Shown: positions 1 to 6,203 of the stretch, one piece after another | Layout: every line of letters starts with the position of its first letter | Numbering within the stretch: the first letter of the stretch is position 1 | Position numbers and translations under genes: made by a program | Origin: UBA4363 sp002393965 | Lineage (GTDB): Bacteria; Bacteroidota; Bacteroidia; Bacteroidales; Paludibacteraceae | Assembly (NCBI GenBank): GCA_946542925.1 | Contig: CAMNLA010000017.1 | Coordinates: forward strand, 1 to 14,882 | Length of the DNA stretch: 14,882 nt | Reading direction: 5' to 3' | The notes under the pieces: model-generated | Database searches by the model: none | The model's input: only the letters and a program-made list of their open reading frames with translations | Told to the model about the DNA's origin: nothing

Positions 1-68
1 CAGGGATGTCGGAGCAAGCCGAGCGCAGAGTTATGCATGCATAATCTCTGCCAAGGCGCCGCCCGATT
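1..68 (+). repeat. 68-base direct repeat, left copy
   Basis: Bases 1-68 match 14815-14882 at 67 of 68 positions; the one difference is A at 54 against G at 14868. The segment begins with the CAGGGA arm and carries a hairpin module: outer arms TCGG (9-12) and CCGA (63-66), a constant scaffold, and a central palindrome TTATGCATGCATAA (31-44) extended by GCAGAG/CTCTGC arms with one bulge. Because the match reaches both window edges, its true extent is unknown. It may simply be where an assembly broke at a repeat. Confidence 0.95.
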
Positions 69-85
69 CCTTGCGAAGCAAAATG
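9..85 (+). repeat. 77-base hairpin-bearing insert inside a CAGGGA stem-loop
   Basis: Removing 9-85 joins CAGGGATG (1-8) to CAGCGAAGCGG (86-96), which is exactly the uninterrupted sequence of the right-hand copy at 14739-14757. The insert is bordered by ATG at 6-8 and 83-85, so it resembles a filled site with a 3-base duplication. It holds the TTATGCATGCATAA hairpin module plus a short tail with TGCGAAGCA. The distal arm is mutated (CCCCTG instead of TCCCTG). Confidence 0.65.
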
Positions 86-132
86 CAGCGAAGCGGAACC
101 CCTGCATAGAACGGTAGTTCTAAAATAGTCCC

Positions 133-214
133 GAATTTTGGAGCGAGCCGAGAGGAGAACAAATTTATTTGTTATCCCGAGGCGCCGCCCAAAATGTCCA
201 ACTTGTTGGACAAT
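133..214 (+). repeat. 82-base two-hairpin insert in the GTCCC/GGGAC loop, copy 1
   Basis: This sits between GTCCC (128-132) and GGGAC (215-219), where other units have only GTA or ATC. The first hairpin has outer arms ATTTTGG (135-141) and CCAAAAT (189-195), enclosing a scaffold and an AACAAAT/ATTTGTT palindrome. The second is GTCCAAC-TT-GTTGGAC (196-211). It is the same length as the copy at 464-545 and differs from it at about four bases. Confidence 0.8.
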
Positions 215-259
215 GGGACGATAGAATACAGGCAGGGACGCAGCGAAGCGGAATCCCTG

Positions 260-306
260 TAAACTAACGTTCGACCTTATAGAACTCCGTAGGAGCGTCA
301 CCCCTG
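260..306 (+). repeat. Junction module copy 1 (47 bases, CCCTG duplicated)
   Basis: This is inserted between TCCCTG and CATAGAACGG, which are directly adjacent in the right-hand copy (14760-14775). It is bordered by CCCTG at 255-259 and 302-306. It contains a CTCC-GTA-GGAG mini-hairpin and the conserved run ending GAGCGTCACC. Related copies are at 388-435 and 591-635. Confidence 0.75.
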
Positions 307-387
307 CATAGAACGGGCAGTTCTAAAATAGTCCCGTAGGGACGACACAATACAGGCAGGGATGAAGCCCGTAGGGCGGAGTCCCTG

Positions 388-435
388 TAAAAAACGTATT
401 ATTCCTTATAGAACTCCGTAGGAGCGTCACCCCTG
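388..435 (+). repeat. Junction module copy 2 (48 bases, CCCTG duplicated)
   Basis: This is the second copy of the junction module. The first 15 or so bases differ from copies 1 and 3, but the half from CTTATAGAACTCCG to the end is the same. It is bordered by CCCTG at 383-387 and 431-435. Confidence 0.75.
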
Positions 436-463
436 CATAGAACGGCAGTTCTAAAATAGTCCC

Positions 464-545
464 GAATTTTGGAGCAAACCGAGAGGAGAACAAATTTATT
501 TGTTCTGCCGAGGCGCCGCCCAAAATGTCCAACTTGTTGGACAAT
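464..545 (+). repeat. 82-base two-hairpin insert in the GTCCC/GGGAC loop, copy 2
   Basis: This is the second copy of the 82-base loop module, between GTCCC (459-463) and GGGAC (546-550). The inner palindrome is intact here (GAACAAAT-TT-ATTTGTTC) and lies between two CCGAG direct repeats (479-483 and 508-512). The GTCCAAC-TT-GTTGGAC hairpin is at 527-542. Confidence 0.8.
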
Positions 546-590
546 GGGACGACAGAATACAGGCAGGGACGAAGTAAAACGGAGTCCCTG

Positions 591-635
591 CAAACTAACG
601 TTCGACCTTATAGAACTCCGTAGGAGCGTCACCCT
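591..635 (+). repeat. Junction module copy 3, array terminus
   Basis: This copy follows CCCTG (586-590) and matches copy 1 almost base for base, but the array stops here: after CACCCT the sequence becomes unique. There is no CATAGAACGG backbone and no complete second CCCTG. Confidence 0.7.
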
Positions 636-896
636 CCGACCCGTCCCTAACCCTGACAAACTCCCAAAGGAGCAATGGCGGATTTCCAACTCTTCCTGAA
701 ACAAAAAAAAACGAAAACAATCTAACCCTGACAAAAAAAGTCTGTTGAAAATGGACTAAAAAATGGCGATTTATTAGAAAAATACTAAATTTGTGATAGG
801 AAATAACCTCGCTTTCTTCAAGCCAGAGAAACAGAGTCTCATTTTCTTCGGACTCCACACTATCGGAAAATTCTATTGATAAATAAATTAACGTCT
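636..896. other. Non-coding leader between repeat array and Rnf operon
   Basis: There is no convincing gene here. The stretch is A-rich, and holds a 14-base direct repeat CTAACCCTGACAAA (647-660 and 722-735) and a weak GAGTC/GACTC inverted repeat (834-838, 851-855). A possible -7 box is listed separately. If it is used, the untranslated leader of rseC would be roughly 95 bases. Confidence 0.6.
786..793 (+). promoter_or_regulatory. Possible Bacteroidota -7 box upstream of the Rnf operon
   Basis: TAAATTTG fits the TAnnTTTG -7 consensus of Bacteroidota sigma-70. I see no clear TTTG/TTG -33 element 19-21 bases upstream, so this is only a candidate. Confidence 0.35.
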
Positions 897-1310
897 ATGT
901 CAGAGGAGAAGATAGAACATTCGGGCATCGTCGAAAGCATCGAGGGAAACATCGCTCACGTTCGCATCGAACGGCTGTCGGCATGCGCCGGATGCCATGC
1001 CAAAGGACTCTGCTCCATCGACCGGAAAAAACAAATCATCGACGTCGCCTGTTCGCCCAATATCCACGTCGGACAGACTGTGACAATAACAGGACGGTTG
1101 TCCTCCGGCATGAACGCCGTCATGCTGGCTTTCCTCGTCCCTCTGCTCATCCTCCTTGCCATTTTAATCGTCTCAATCCATTTTTTTTCGCTGTCTCAGA
1201 TTTCGGCTGCCATGATCTCTCTGATTGGCGTTGCCGTTTATTATATCGTACTCTACCTGTTCCGCAACAGACTGGAACGCTCCTTTGCCTTCCACTTGAA
1301 GCAATCTTGA
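897..1310 (+). CDS. rseC: RseC/MucC-family membrane protein, first gene of the Rnf operon
   Basis: A 137-residue RseC-family protein (SoxR-reducing system/sigma-E positive regulator family). It has a short N-terminal domain with a cysteine cluster C30-A-G-C33 and C39, then two predicted membrane helices at about 73-95 and 103-122, and a short basic tail. I take ATG at 897 as the start (MSEEKIEH...). A TTG 21 bases upstream keeps the frame open, but the added residues are not needed by the family. It lies 61 bases ahead of rnfB on the same strand. Genes of this family commonly precede rnfB in Bacteroidales, and in E. coli rseC belongs with the rsx (rnf-like) genes in SoxR reduction. A role in assembly or redox control of the Rnf complex is inference; the family assignment is firm. 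Confidence 0.85.
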   Translation: MSEEKIEHSGIVESIEGNIAHVRIERLSACAGCHAKGLCSIDRKKQIIDVACSPNIHVGQTVTITGRLSSGMNAVMLAFLVPLLILLAILIVSIHFFSLSQISAAMISLIGVAVYYIVLYLFRNRLERSFAFHLKQS

Positions 1311-1371
1311 CACCCCTATTTACTGAACGAATACTAAAAATCAATACTTAAACTAAATAATCAATCAACTT

Positions 1372-2373
1372 ATGGATTTTTTAATCACTCCTGTCATTAT
1401 CCTCGGAGCCATCGGACTGATTGCCGCAGTCGTATTATTCGCCTGCTCCAAAAAGTTTGCGGTGAAGGAGGATCCTCGGCTGCCATTGATCAATGAGGCT
1501 CTGCCTCAGGCTAATTGCGGAGGATGTGGATTCCCGGGATGTTCCGGATTCGCATCCGCTTGCATCAAAGCGGCTGAATCAGGCTCCCTGGATGGTCTCA
1601 ATTGTTCCGTCGGAGGACCGAAAGCCATGGGACAAATCGCCGATATCCTGGGACTGTCTGTGGCTGCGTCAACACCGAAAGTCGCAGTCGTACGTTGCAA
1701 CGGATCTTGTGCCAACCGACCGAAAATCGCAAAGTATGACGGACTGCAGACTTGCCGCACCGTCAACTCCTGCGGAGCGGGCGAGACTGCCTGCGGGTTC
1801 GGATGCCTCGGATGCGGCGACTGCGTGGCTGCCTGCAAGTTCGACGCTATTCACATCAACCCCGAAACAGGACTGCCCGAAATGGACGAGAATAAGTGCG
1901 TTGCCTGCGGCGCTTGCGTGAAAGCATGCCCGCGCAATATCATCGAACTGCGACCGCAGGGTATCAAGGGACGACGCGTGTGGGTAAGCTGCGTGAACAA
2001 GGAAAAAGGACCGGCTGTTCTGAAAGCTTGCAAGGTCTCCTGCATCGCTTGCGGCGCTTGCGTGAAAGCATGCAAGTTCGACGCTATCACGGTAGAGAAC
2101 AACGTGGCTTATATCGATGCCGAGAAGTGTAAACTCTGCCGCGCATGCGAGGCAGTATGCCCGCGCGACGCTATCCGCGACATCAACTTCCCGAAACCGG
2201 TTGAGAAAAAGAAACCAGGAGCCGAAAAACCGGCCACACCGGCAAAACCGGCAGCAGAGAATGCACCTAAGGAGACGATCAATACCAATTCAACGTCAGT
2301 GGACGCAAAAACCGAAACTCCGAAGAACGACGCTGTAGCGGAGAAACCAATTGAACTTAAAAAGGAGGCTTGA
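1372..2373 (+). CDS. rnfB: Rnf complex subunit B, poly-ferredoxin
   Basis: Electron-entry subunit of Rnf, which passes electrons between ferredoxin and the other subunits at the cytoplasmic face. Visible in 333 residues: an N-terminal membrane anchor (about 5-25); a CX2CX4C...C iron-sulfur domain (C49, C52, C57, C78); then four CX2CX2CX3C [4Fe-4S] motifs at C145-C155, C176-C186, C224-C234 and C253-C263; then a Lys/Pro/Ala-rich tail (about 275-333). That is longer than the short proteobacterial form (E. coli RsxB, about 190 residues, two ferredoxin motifs). Motifs 2 and 3 share an identical 24-base DNA stretch (1906-1929 and 2050-2073), which suggests internal duplication. The stop codon is five bases before the chosen rnfC start, so the two are probably translationally coupled. 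Confidence 0.96.
   Translation: MDFLITPVIILGAIGLIAAVVLFACSKKFAVKEDPRLPLINEALPQANCGGCGFPGCSGFASACIKAAESGSLDGLNCSVGGPKAMGQIADILGLSVAASTPKVAVVRCNGSCANRPKIAKYDGLQTCRTVNSCGAGETACGFGCLGCGDCVAACKFDAIHINPETGLPEMDENKCVACGACVKACPRNIIELRPQGIKGRRVWVSCVNKEKGPAVLKACKVSCIACGACVKACKFDAITVENNVAYIDAEKCKLCRACEAVCPRDAIRDINFPKPVEKKKPGAEKPATPAKPAAENAPKETINTNSTSVDAKTETPKNDAVAEKPIELKKEA
2361..2370 (+). promoter_or_regulatory. Strong Shine-Dalgarno deciding the rnfC start
   Basis: AAAGGAGGCT overlaps the last codons of rnfB and lies with AGGAGG ten bases before ATG at 2379. Most Bacteroidota genes lack a strong SD, so this is notable. It favours ATG 2379 over the TTG at 2370, which overlaps the rnfB stop codon. Confidence 0.7.
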
Positions 2374-2378
2374 ATATC

Positions 2379-3782
2379 ATGAAATCATTCACATTTAGAA
2401 TCGGTGGTGTTCATCCCGACGAGAACAAAATCACCGCAGAAATCCCTACCAAAGAAGCCGAACTGCCTAAACAGGCAATATTCCCTTTGTCACAACACAT
2501 AGGCGCTCCGGCAAAACCCGTAGTGCAGAAAGGAGATAAAGTCAAGGTCGGTACACTCCTGGCTGAGGCTGGAGGTTTCGTCTCCGCTCCTATCTTCTCC
2601 TCTGTCTCCGGTACAGTGGCTAAAATAGACGCTTCCGTCGATGCTTCCGGCTACCGCAAACCGGTTATCATCATCAACGTCGAAGGCGACGAATGGGAAG
2701 AGGGCATCGACCGTAGCGATAAACTCGAGAAACTCTCCGCACATCCGGAACTGACTCCAGAAGAGATCGTCAAACGCGTTCGCGACAACGGCATCGTCGG
2801 AATGGGTGGCGCCTGCTTCCCTACCGCAATCAAACTGACACCGCCTCCGACGGCAAAGGCTGAATGCGTCATCATCAACGGCGTGGAATGCGAACCCTAC
2901 ATCACCTCCGACTACCGACTGATGATGGAACACCCCGACGAGATCCTCGTAGGCGTGGACCTGCTCATGAAGGCCGTCAAGGTTGACAAAGGGTACATCG
3001 GTATCGAAACGAACAAACCGAAGGCTATCGAACTGCTCGAGGAGAAGTCCAAAGACTACCCGCATATCCAGATCGTACCGCTCGATAAGAAATACCCACA
3101 GGGTGGCGAGAAACAACTCGTGGATGCCGTCATCCGACGCCAGGTTCCCGCTCCTCCGGCTATTCCAGTGAATGTCGGAGCCGTGGTTCAAAACGTCGGC
3201 ACCGCTTTTGCCGTCTATCAGGCAGTCATGAAACACAAACCGCTCTTCGAACGCTACGTGACCGTGACAGGTAAGAAACTGACAAACCCAGGCAACTTCC
3301 TCGTGCGCATGGGTACACCGATGTCACAACTGATCAACGCTTGCGGCGGACTGCCGGAAGGAGACAACAAAATACTGGCTGGAGGTCCGATGATGGGCAA
3401 GGCTTTGCCTTCTATCGAAGTACCTATCGTTAAAGGTACCAATAGCGTGACCGTTCTCACCGACGCCGACGCACACCGCAAGGAACCAAGCCCTTGCATC
3501 CGTTGCGCCAAGTGCGTGAGCGCCTGCCCGATGGGACTCGAACCTTATCTTCTCGCTACTCTGTCCGCACACCAGGATTGGGAACGCGACGAACAGGAAG
3601 ATATCGTTTCCTGCATCGAATGCGGATCCTGCCAGTTCACCTGCCCTGCACACCGACCGCTGCTGGATAATATCCGTGCCGGAAAACAGACCGTCATGGG
3701 CATCATCCGCGAACGCGCTGCCAAAGCCAAGGCAGAAGCAGAAGCAAAAAAGGCTGCGGAAGAACAGAAAGCGGCTAAGTAA
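2379..3782 (+). CDS. rnfC: Rnf complex subunit C, NADH/FMN-binding
   Basis: Peripheral cytoplasmic subunit that exchanges electrons with NAD(H) through FMN. In 467 residues: an N-terminal RnfC barrel domain starting MKSFTFRIGG and containing a biotinyl-like segment (about 45-105); the Rossmann-like nucleotide/FMN region with GMGGACFPT (141-149) and INGVECEPY (166-174); then two [4Fe-4S] motifs, C373/C376/C379/C383 and C412/C415/C418/C422. A short Ala/Lys/Glu-rich helical tail (about 445-467) ends the protein; many RnfC proteins carry longer repetitive tails. The start at 2379 is supported by a strong SD. It lies five bases after rnfB and 40 bases before rnfD. Confidence 0.96.
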   Translation: MKSFTFRIGGVHPDENKITAEIPTKEAELPKQAIFPLSQHIGAPAKPVVQKGDKVKVGTLLAEAGGFVSAPIFSSVSGTVAKIDASVDASGYRKPVIIINVEGDEWEEGIDRSDKLEKLSAHPELTPEEIVKRVRDNGIVGMGGACFPTAIKLTPPPTAKAECVIINGVECEPYITSDYRLMMEHPDEILVGVDLLMKAVKVDKGYIGIETNKPKAIELLEEKSKDYPHIQIVPLDKKYPQGGEKQLVDAVIRRQVPAPPAIPVNVGAVVQNVGTAFAVYQAVMKHKPLFERYVTVTGKKLTNPGNFLVRMGTPMSQLINACGGLPEGDNKILAGGPMMGKALPSIEVPIVKGTNSVTVLTDADAHRKEPSPCIRCAKCVSACPMGLEPYLLATLSAHQDWERDEQEDIVSCIECGSCQFTCPAHRPLLDNIRAGKQTVMGIIRERAAKAKAEAEAKKAAEEQKAAK

Positions 3783-3822
3783 ACAAATAGACAAAAAGAA
3801 GTAATCAACTTATATTCATAAT

Positions 3823-4833
3823 ATGGCTAATCTAATAGTTTCATTATCACCGCATGCCCACGGAACAGACAGCGTTGAGAAGAATATGTACGGCGTGATC
3901 ATCGCGCTGATCCCGGCTCTCATCGTCTCGTTCCTCTATTTTGGACTCGGTTCGCTCATTGTCTGTGCAACCAGCGTAGCGGCTTGCCTGTTGTTCGAAT
4001 GGGCCATCACGAAATACATTCTCCGACGTGAACGTACCACAATAACAGACGGCTCTGCCATCATTACCGGACTTCTACTGAGTTTCAACCTCCCTTCCAA
4101 CCTGCCGATATGGATCATTCTGATCGGTGCTCTGGTCGCTATCGGAGTCGGTAAGATGACGTTCGGAGGACTTGGCAACAACCCGTTCAACCCTGCTCTC
4201 GTAGGACGTGCCTTCCTCTTGGTGTCCTTCCCTGTACAGATGACCACATGGCCGACCGTCGGACAATTGGGAATCGAGGGGTACATCGATGCCCAGACCG
4301 AAGCAACTCCGCTCTCCGTCATGAAAACCGCAATCAAGACTGGCGACGCAAGCGTTCTCGACAGACTGCCTGACTCTCTGCAGATGTTCCTCGGCAATCC
4401 CGACGCAGCATACGGAGCCGGTTGTTTGGGCGAGGTATGCGGAGCTGCTCTCGTGCTCGGTCTGCTCTTCATGCTCTGGAAGAAAATCATTACTTGGCAC
4501 ATACCGGTGAGCATCGTAGCCACCGTATTCATCCTGTCCGGTATCATGCATGCCGTTAACCCTGTTTACGCGAACCCAGTGGCTGAAATCCTCTCTGGTG
4601 GTCTCCTGCTCGGCGCCATCTTCATGGCAACCGACTACGTCACCTCTCCGATGACCGCCAAAGGACAGATCATCTACGGCATTTGCATCGGTTTCCTGAC
4701 ACTGATGATTCGCGATTTCGGTGCCTATCCGGAAGGAATGTCGTTCGCAATCCTGATTATGAATGCGTTCACACCGCTGATCAACAACTACTGCAAACCG
4801 AAACGCTTCGGCGAGGTGACTGCAAAGAACTAA
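3823..4833 (+). CDS. rnfD: Rnf complex subunit D, integral membrane flavoprotein
   Basis: Membrane subunit of Rnf in the NqrB/RnfD family, thought to form part of the ion path. In 336 residues it shows many hydrophobic helices, the family signature GGLGNNPFNPALVGRAF (115-131) and TEATPL (159-164), in which T162 matches the threonine that covalently carries FMN through a phosphoester bond in this family. The start is ATG at 3823, with no clear SD. It lies 40 bases after rnfC and 34 bases before rnfG. Whether the complex moves Na+ or H+ cannot be read from the sequence. Confidence 0.95.
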   Translation: MANLIVSLSPHAHGTDSVEKNMYGVIIALIPALIVSFLYFGLGSLIVCATSVAACLLFEWAITKYILRRERTTITDGSAIITGLLLSFNLPSNLPIWIILIGALVAIGVGKMTFGGLGNNPFNPALVGRAFLLVSFPVQMTTWPTVGQLGIEGYIDAQTEATPLSVMKTAIKTGDASVLDRLPDSLQMFLGNPDAAYGAGCLGEVCGAALVLGLLFMLWKKIITWHIPVSIVATVFILSGIMHAVNPVYANPVAEILSGGLLLGAIFMATDYVTSPMTAKGQIIYGICIGFLTLMIRDFGAYPEGMSFAILIMNAFTPLINNYCKPKRFGEVTAKN

Positions 4834-4867
4834 ATGAATGTACAACCTTTTTTAAAACGGTAGAAAA

Positions 4868-5557
4868 ATGCAGAAATTATCTGATTCATTGACAAACATG
4901 GCGGTTGTACTGACACTCATTGCCGTCATCACGGGAGGTATCCTTGCCTACGTTAATCACATGACCGAAGAACCGATCGCCAATGTCGAGAAACAAGCAC
5001 TGGAAGAGGGAATCAAGAGCGTCATGAACGACCCTGACGTCGTGGTGGCGCAGACAATCGATACCACAATGACGCTTCCGGGAACGGACAAGGAGTCCGC
5101 TTTCACCATCTACAGCATCAACAACGCTGAGGGTGAAAAAGCCGGCGTGGCTGTCTCAAGCACTACTACGGCTTTCGGAGGAGATCTTCAGGTGCTGGTC
5201 GGCTTCGACAATGAGGACAATATCCTCGGCTACTCCATCCTCAAGACAACAGAAACACCTGGACTTGGAGCCAAAGCCGATAAATGGTTCCAAAAAGGAG
5301 AAAAAGGCGATATCATTGGCAAAAACCCGAACGACGAGGCGTTCAAGGTAAGCAAGGACGGTGGCGAAATCGATGCCATCACCGCATCTACGATCACTTC
5401 CCGAGCTTTCCTCCTCGCTGTCAAGAGGGGCTATCTCGCCTACAAGACTGCCTGCGAACCAAAGGGTCCTGTCGTGTCTGACACCACAGGGGCAACCAAA
5501 TCCACCCCCGAAAAGGAAACGCAGGAGAAAGACATAAAAACACCTAAATCAAAATAA
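4868..5557 (+). CDS. rnfG: Rnf complex subunit G, periplasmic flavoprotein
   Basis: FMN-carrying subunit of the RnfG/NqrC family with one N-terminal membrane helix (about 10-30) and a periplasmic FMN-binding domain. In 229 residues the motif DAITASTITSRA (169-180) corresponds to the family's (S/T)GAT motif, and T175 is the expected covalent FMN site; here Ala and Ser stand at the usual Gly and Ala. GYSILKTTETPGLG (121-134) is also typical. The C-terminal 35 residues are Thr/Lys/Glu-rich and likely disordered. It lies between rnfD and rnfE in the operon. Confidence 0.95.
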   Translation: MQKLSDSLTNMAVVLTLIAVITGGILAYVNHMTEEPIANVEKQALEEGIKSVMNDPDVVVAQTIDTTMTLPGTDKESAFTIYSINNAEGEKAGVAVSSTTTAFGGDLQVLVGFDNEDNILGYSILKTTETPGLGAKADKWFQKGEKGDIIGKNPNDEAFKVSKDGGEIDAITASTITSRAFLLAVKRGYLAYKTACEPKGPVVSDTTGATKSTPEKETQEKDIKTPKSK

Positions 5558-5560
5558 TAC

Positions 5561-5566
5561 AAGGAG
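5561..5566 (+). promoter_or_regulatory. Shine-Dalgarno of rnfE
   Basis: AAGGAG lies eight bases before ATG at 5575. It is the second clear SD in this operon; rnfA and rnfD show none this good. Confidence 0.55.
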
Positions 5567-5574
5567 AATAGATT

Positions 5575-6171
5575 ATGAACAAGTATTTTGAATATATCAC
5601 AAACGGTCTGATCAAGGAGAATCCGACCTTTGTTCTCCTCCTTGGCATGTGCCCGACACTGGCAACAACCTCTTCCGCTATCAACGGACTTTCCATGGGA
5701 CTCGCCACGTGTTTCGTGCTGATCTGCGCCAACCTCGTCGTTTCTTTGATTAAGAATATCACACCCGAGAAGGTGCACATTCCGGTTTACATCGCCGTGA
5801 TTGCAACTTTCGTAACCGTACTGCAACTCATCTTGAAAGCCTACCTGCCGGAAATCGACAAGGCACTCGGACTCTTCATCCCGCTGATCGTGGTGAACTG
5901 TATCATCTTGGGACGCGCCGAGGCGTTTGCCTGCAAGAACAATGCCCTCGCATCGATATGCGATGGCATCGGTATCGGACTCGGTTTCACCTTCGCTCTG
6001 ACGGCTCTCGGACTCCTTCGCGAGTTCTTCGGAGCAGGGACCGCTTTCGGACTGACCATCTATCCCGAGAACTACGCTTCCCTGCTCTTTATCTTGCCTC
6101 CGGGAGCCTTCATCACGTTGGGATTCCTGATCGCAGCCGTAAACAAGGTGCGAGGAGTCTCCGAACAGTAA
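5575..6171 (+). CDS. rnfE: Rnf complex subunit E, integral membrane
   Basis: A 198-residue, roughly six-helix membrane protein of the RnfE/NqrD family, paired with RnfA. The N-terminal amphipathic stretch is followed by LLLGMCPTLA (21-30) and the second half-repeat by VVNCIILGRAEAF (107-119). C26 and C109 correspond to the cysteines that, with two from RnfA, hold an intramembrane iron-sulfur cluster in the Rnf/Nqr family. A GIGIGLGFTFAL glycine-rich helix follows at about 132-143. Its start is supported by an AAGGAG ribosome site. It lies 17 bases after rnfG and 32 bases before rnfA. Confidence 0.95.
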   Translation: MNKYFEYITNGLIKENPTFVLLLGMCPTLATTSSAINGLSMGLATCFVLICANLVVSLIKNITPEKVHIPVYIAVIATFVTVLQLILKAYLPEIDKALGLFIPLIVVNCIILGRAEAFACKNNALASICDGIGIGLGFTFALTALGLLREFFGAGTAFGLTIYPENYASLLFILPPGAFITLGFLIAAVNKVRGVSEQ

Positions 6172-6203
6172 AATTTGTTAATGATTAAATCAAGATTATA
6201 GTT

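Larger units (their letters stand above)
1..635. repeat. Modular nested inverted-repeat array, left edge
   Basis: This stretch has no credible gene and is made of related units in tandem. Two complete units run 105-306 and 307-435, a third runs 436-635, and a partial one lies at 1-104. The constant backbone in order is: CATAGAACGGCAGTTCTAAA; the stem GTCCC...GGGAC; GACAGAATACAGG; the stem CAGGGA...TCCCTG; then the next unit. Three places vary: the loop of the GTCCC stem (triloop GTA at 336-338, or 82 bases at 133-214 and 464-545), the loop of the CAGGGA stem, and the junction after TCCCTG (nothing, or a 47-48-base module). AGAAC/GTTCT arms with a 4-5-base loop are kept in each unit. The same family returns at 14659-14882. 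I do not recognise a named family. ORFs here are repeat shadows. Confidence 0.9.

Noticed and set aside
1..635. CRISPR array
   Set aside because: Units are long (about 130-200 bases), of unequal length, with hairpins inside and no regular short repeat with unique spacers. No cas genes are present.
323..858. Small minus- and plus-strand ORFs over the repeats and leader
   Set aside because: Several share identical peptides such as GDAPTEFYK only because the DNA repeats. They have no family features and the hairpins explain the sequence.
876..896. TTG start of the RseC-like gene at 876
   Set aside because: It would add seven residues before a normal ATG (897) with no ribosome site or family support.
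2490..3236. 248-codon minus-strand ORF inside rnfC
   Set aside because: It lies fully opposite a clear rnfC; the translation has no recognisable domain and follows the codon bias of the real frame.
4075..4845. 256-codon minus-strand ORF inside rnfD
   Set aside because: It is antisense to the well-supported rnfD and its polar, Asp/Glu/His-rich translation is typical of a shadow frame.
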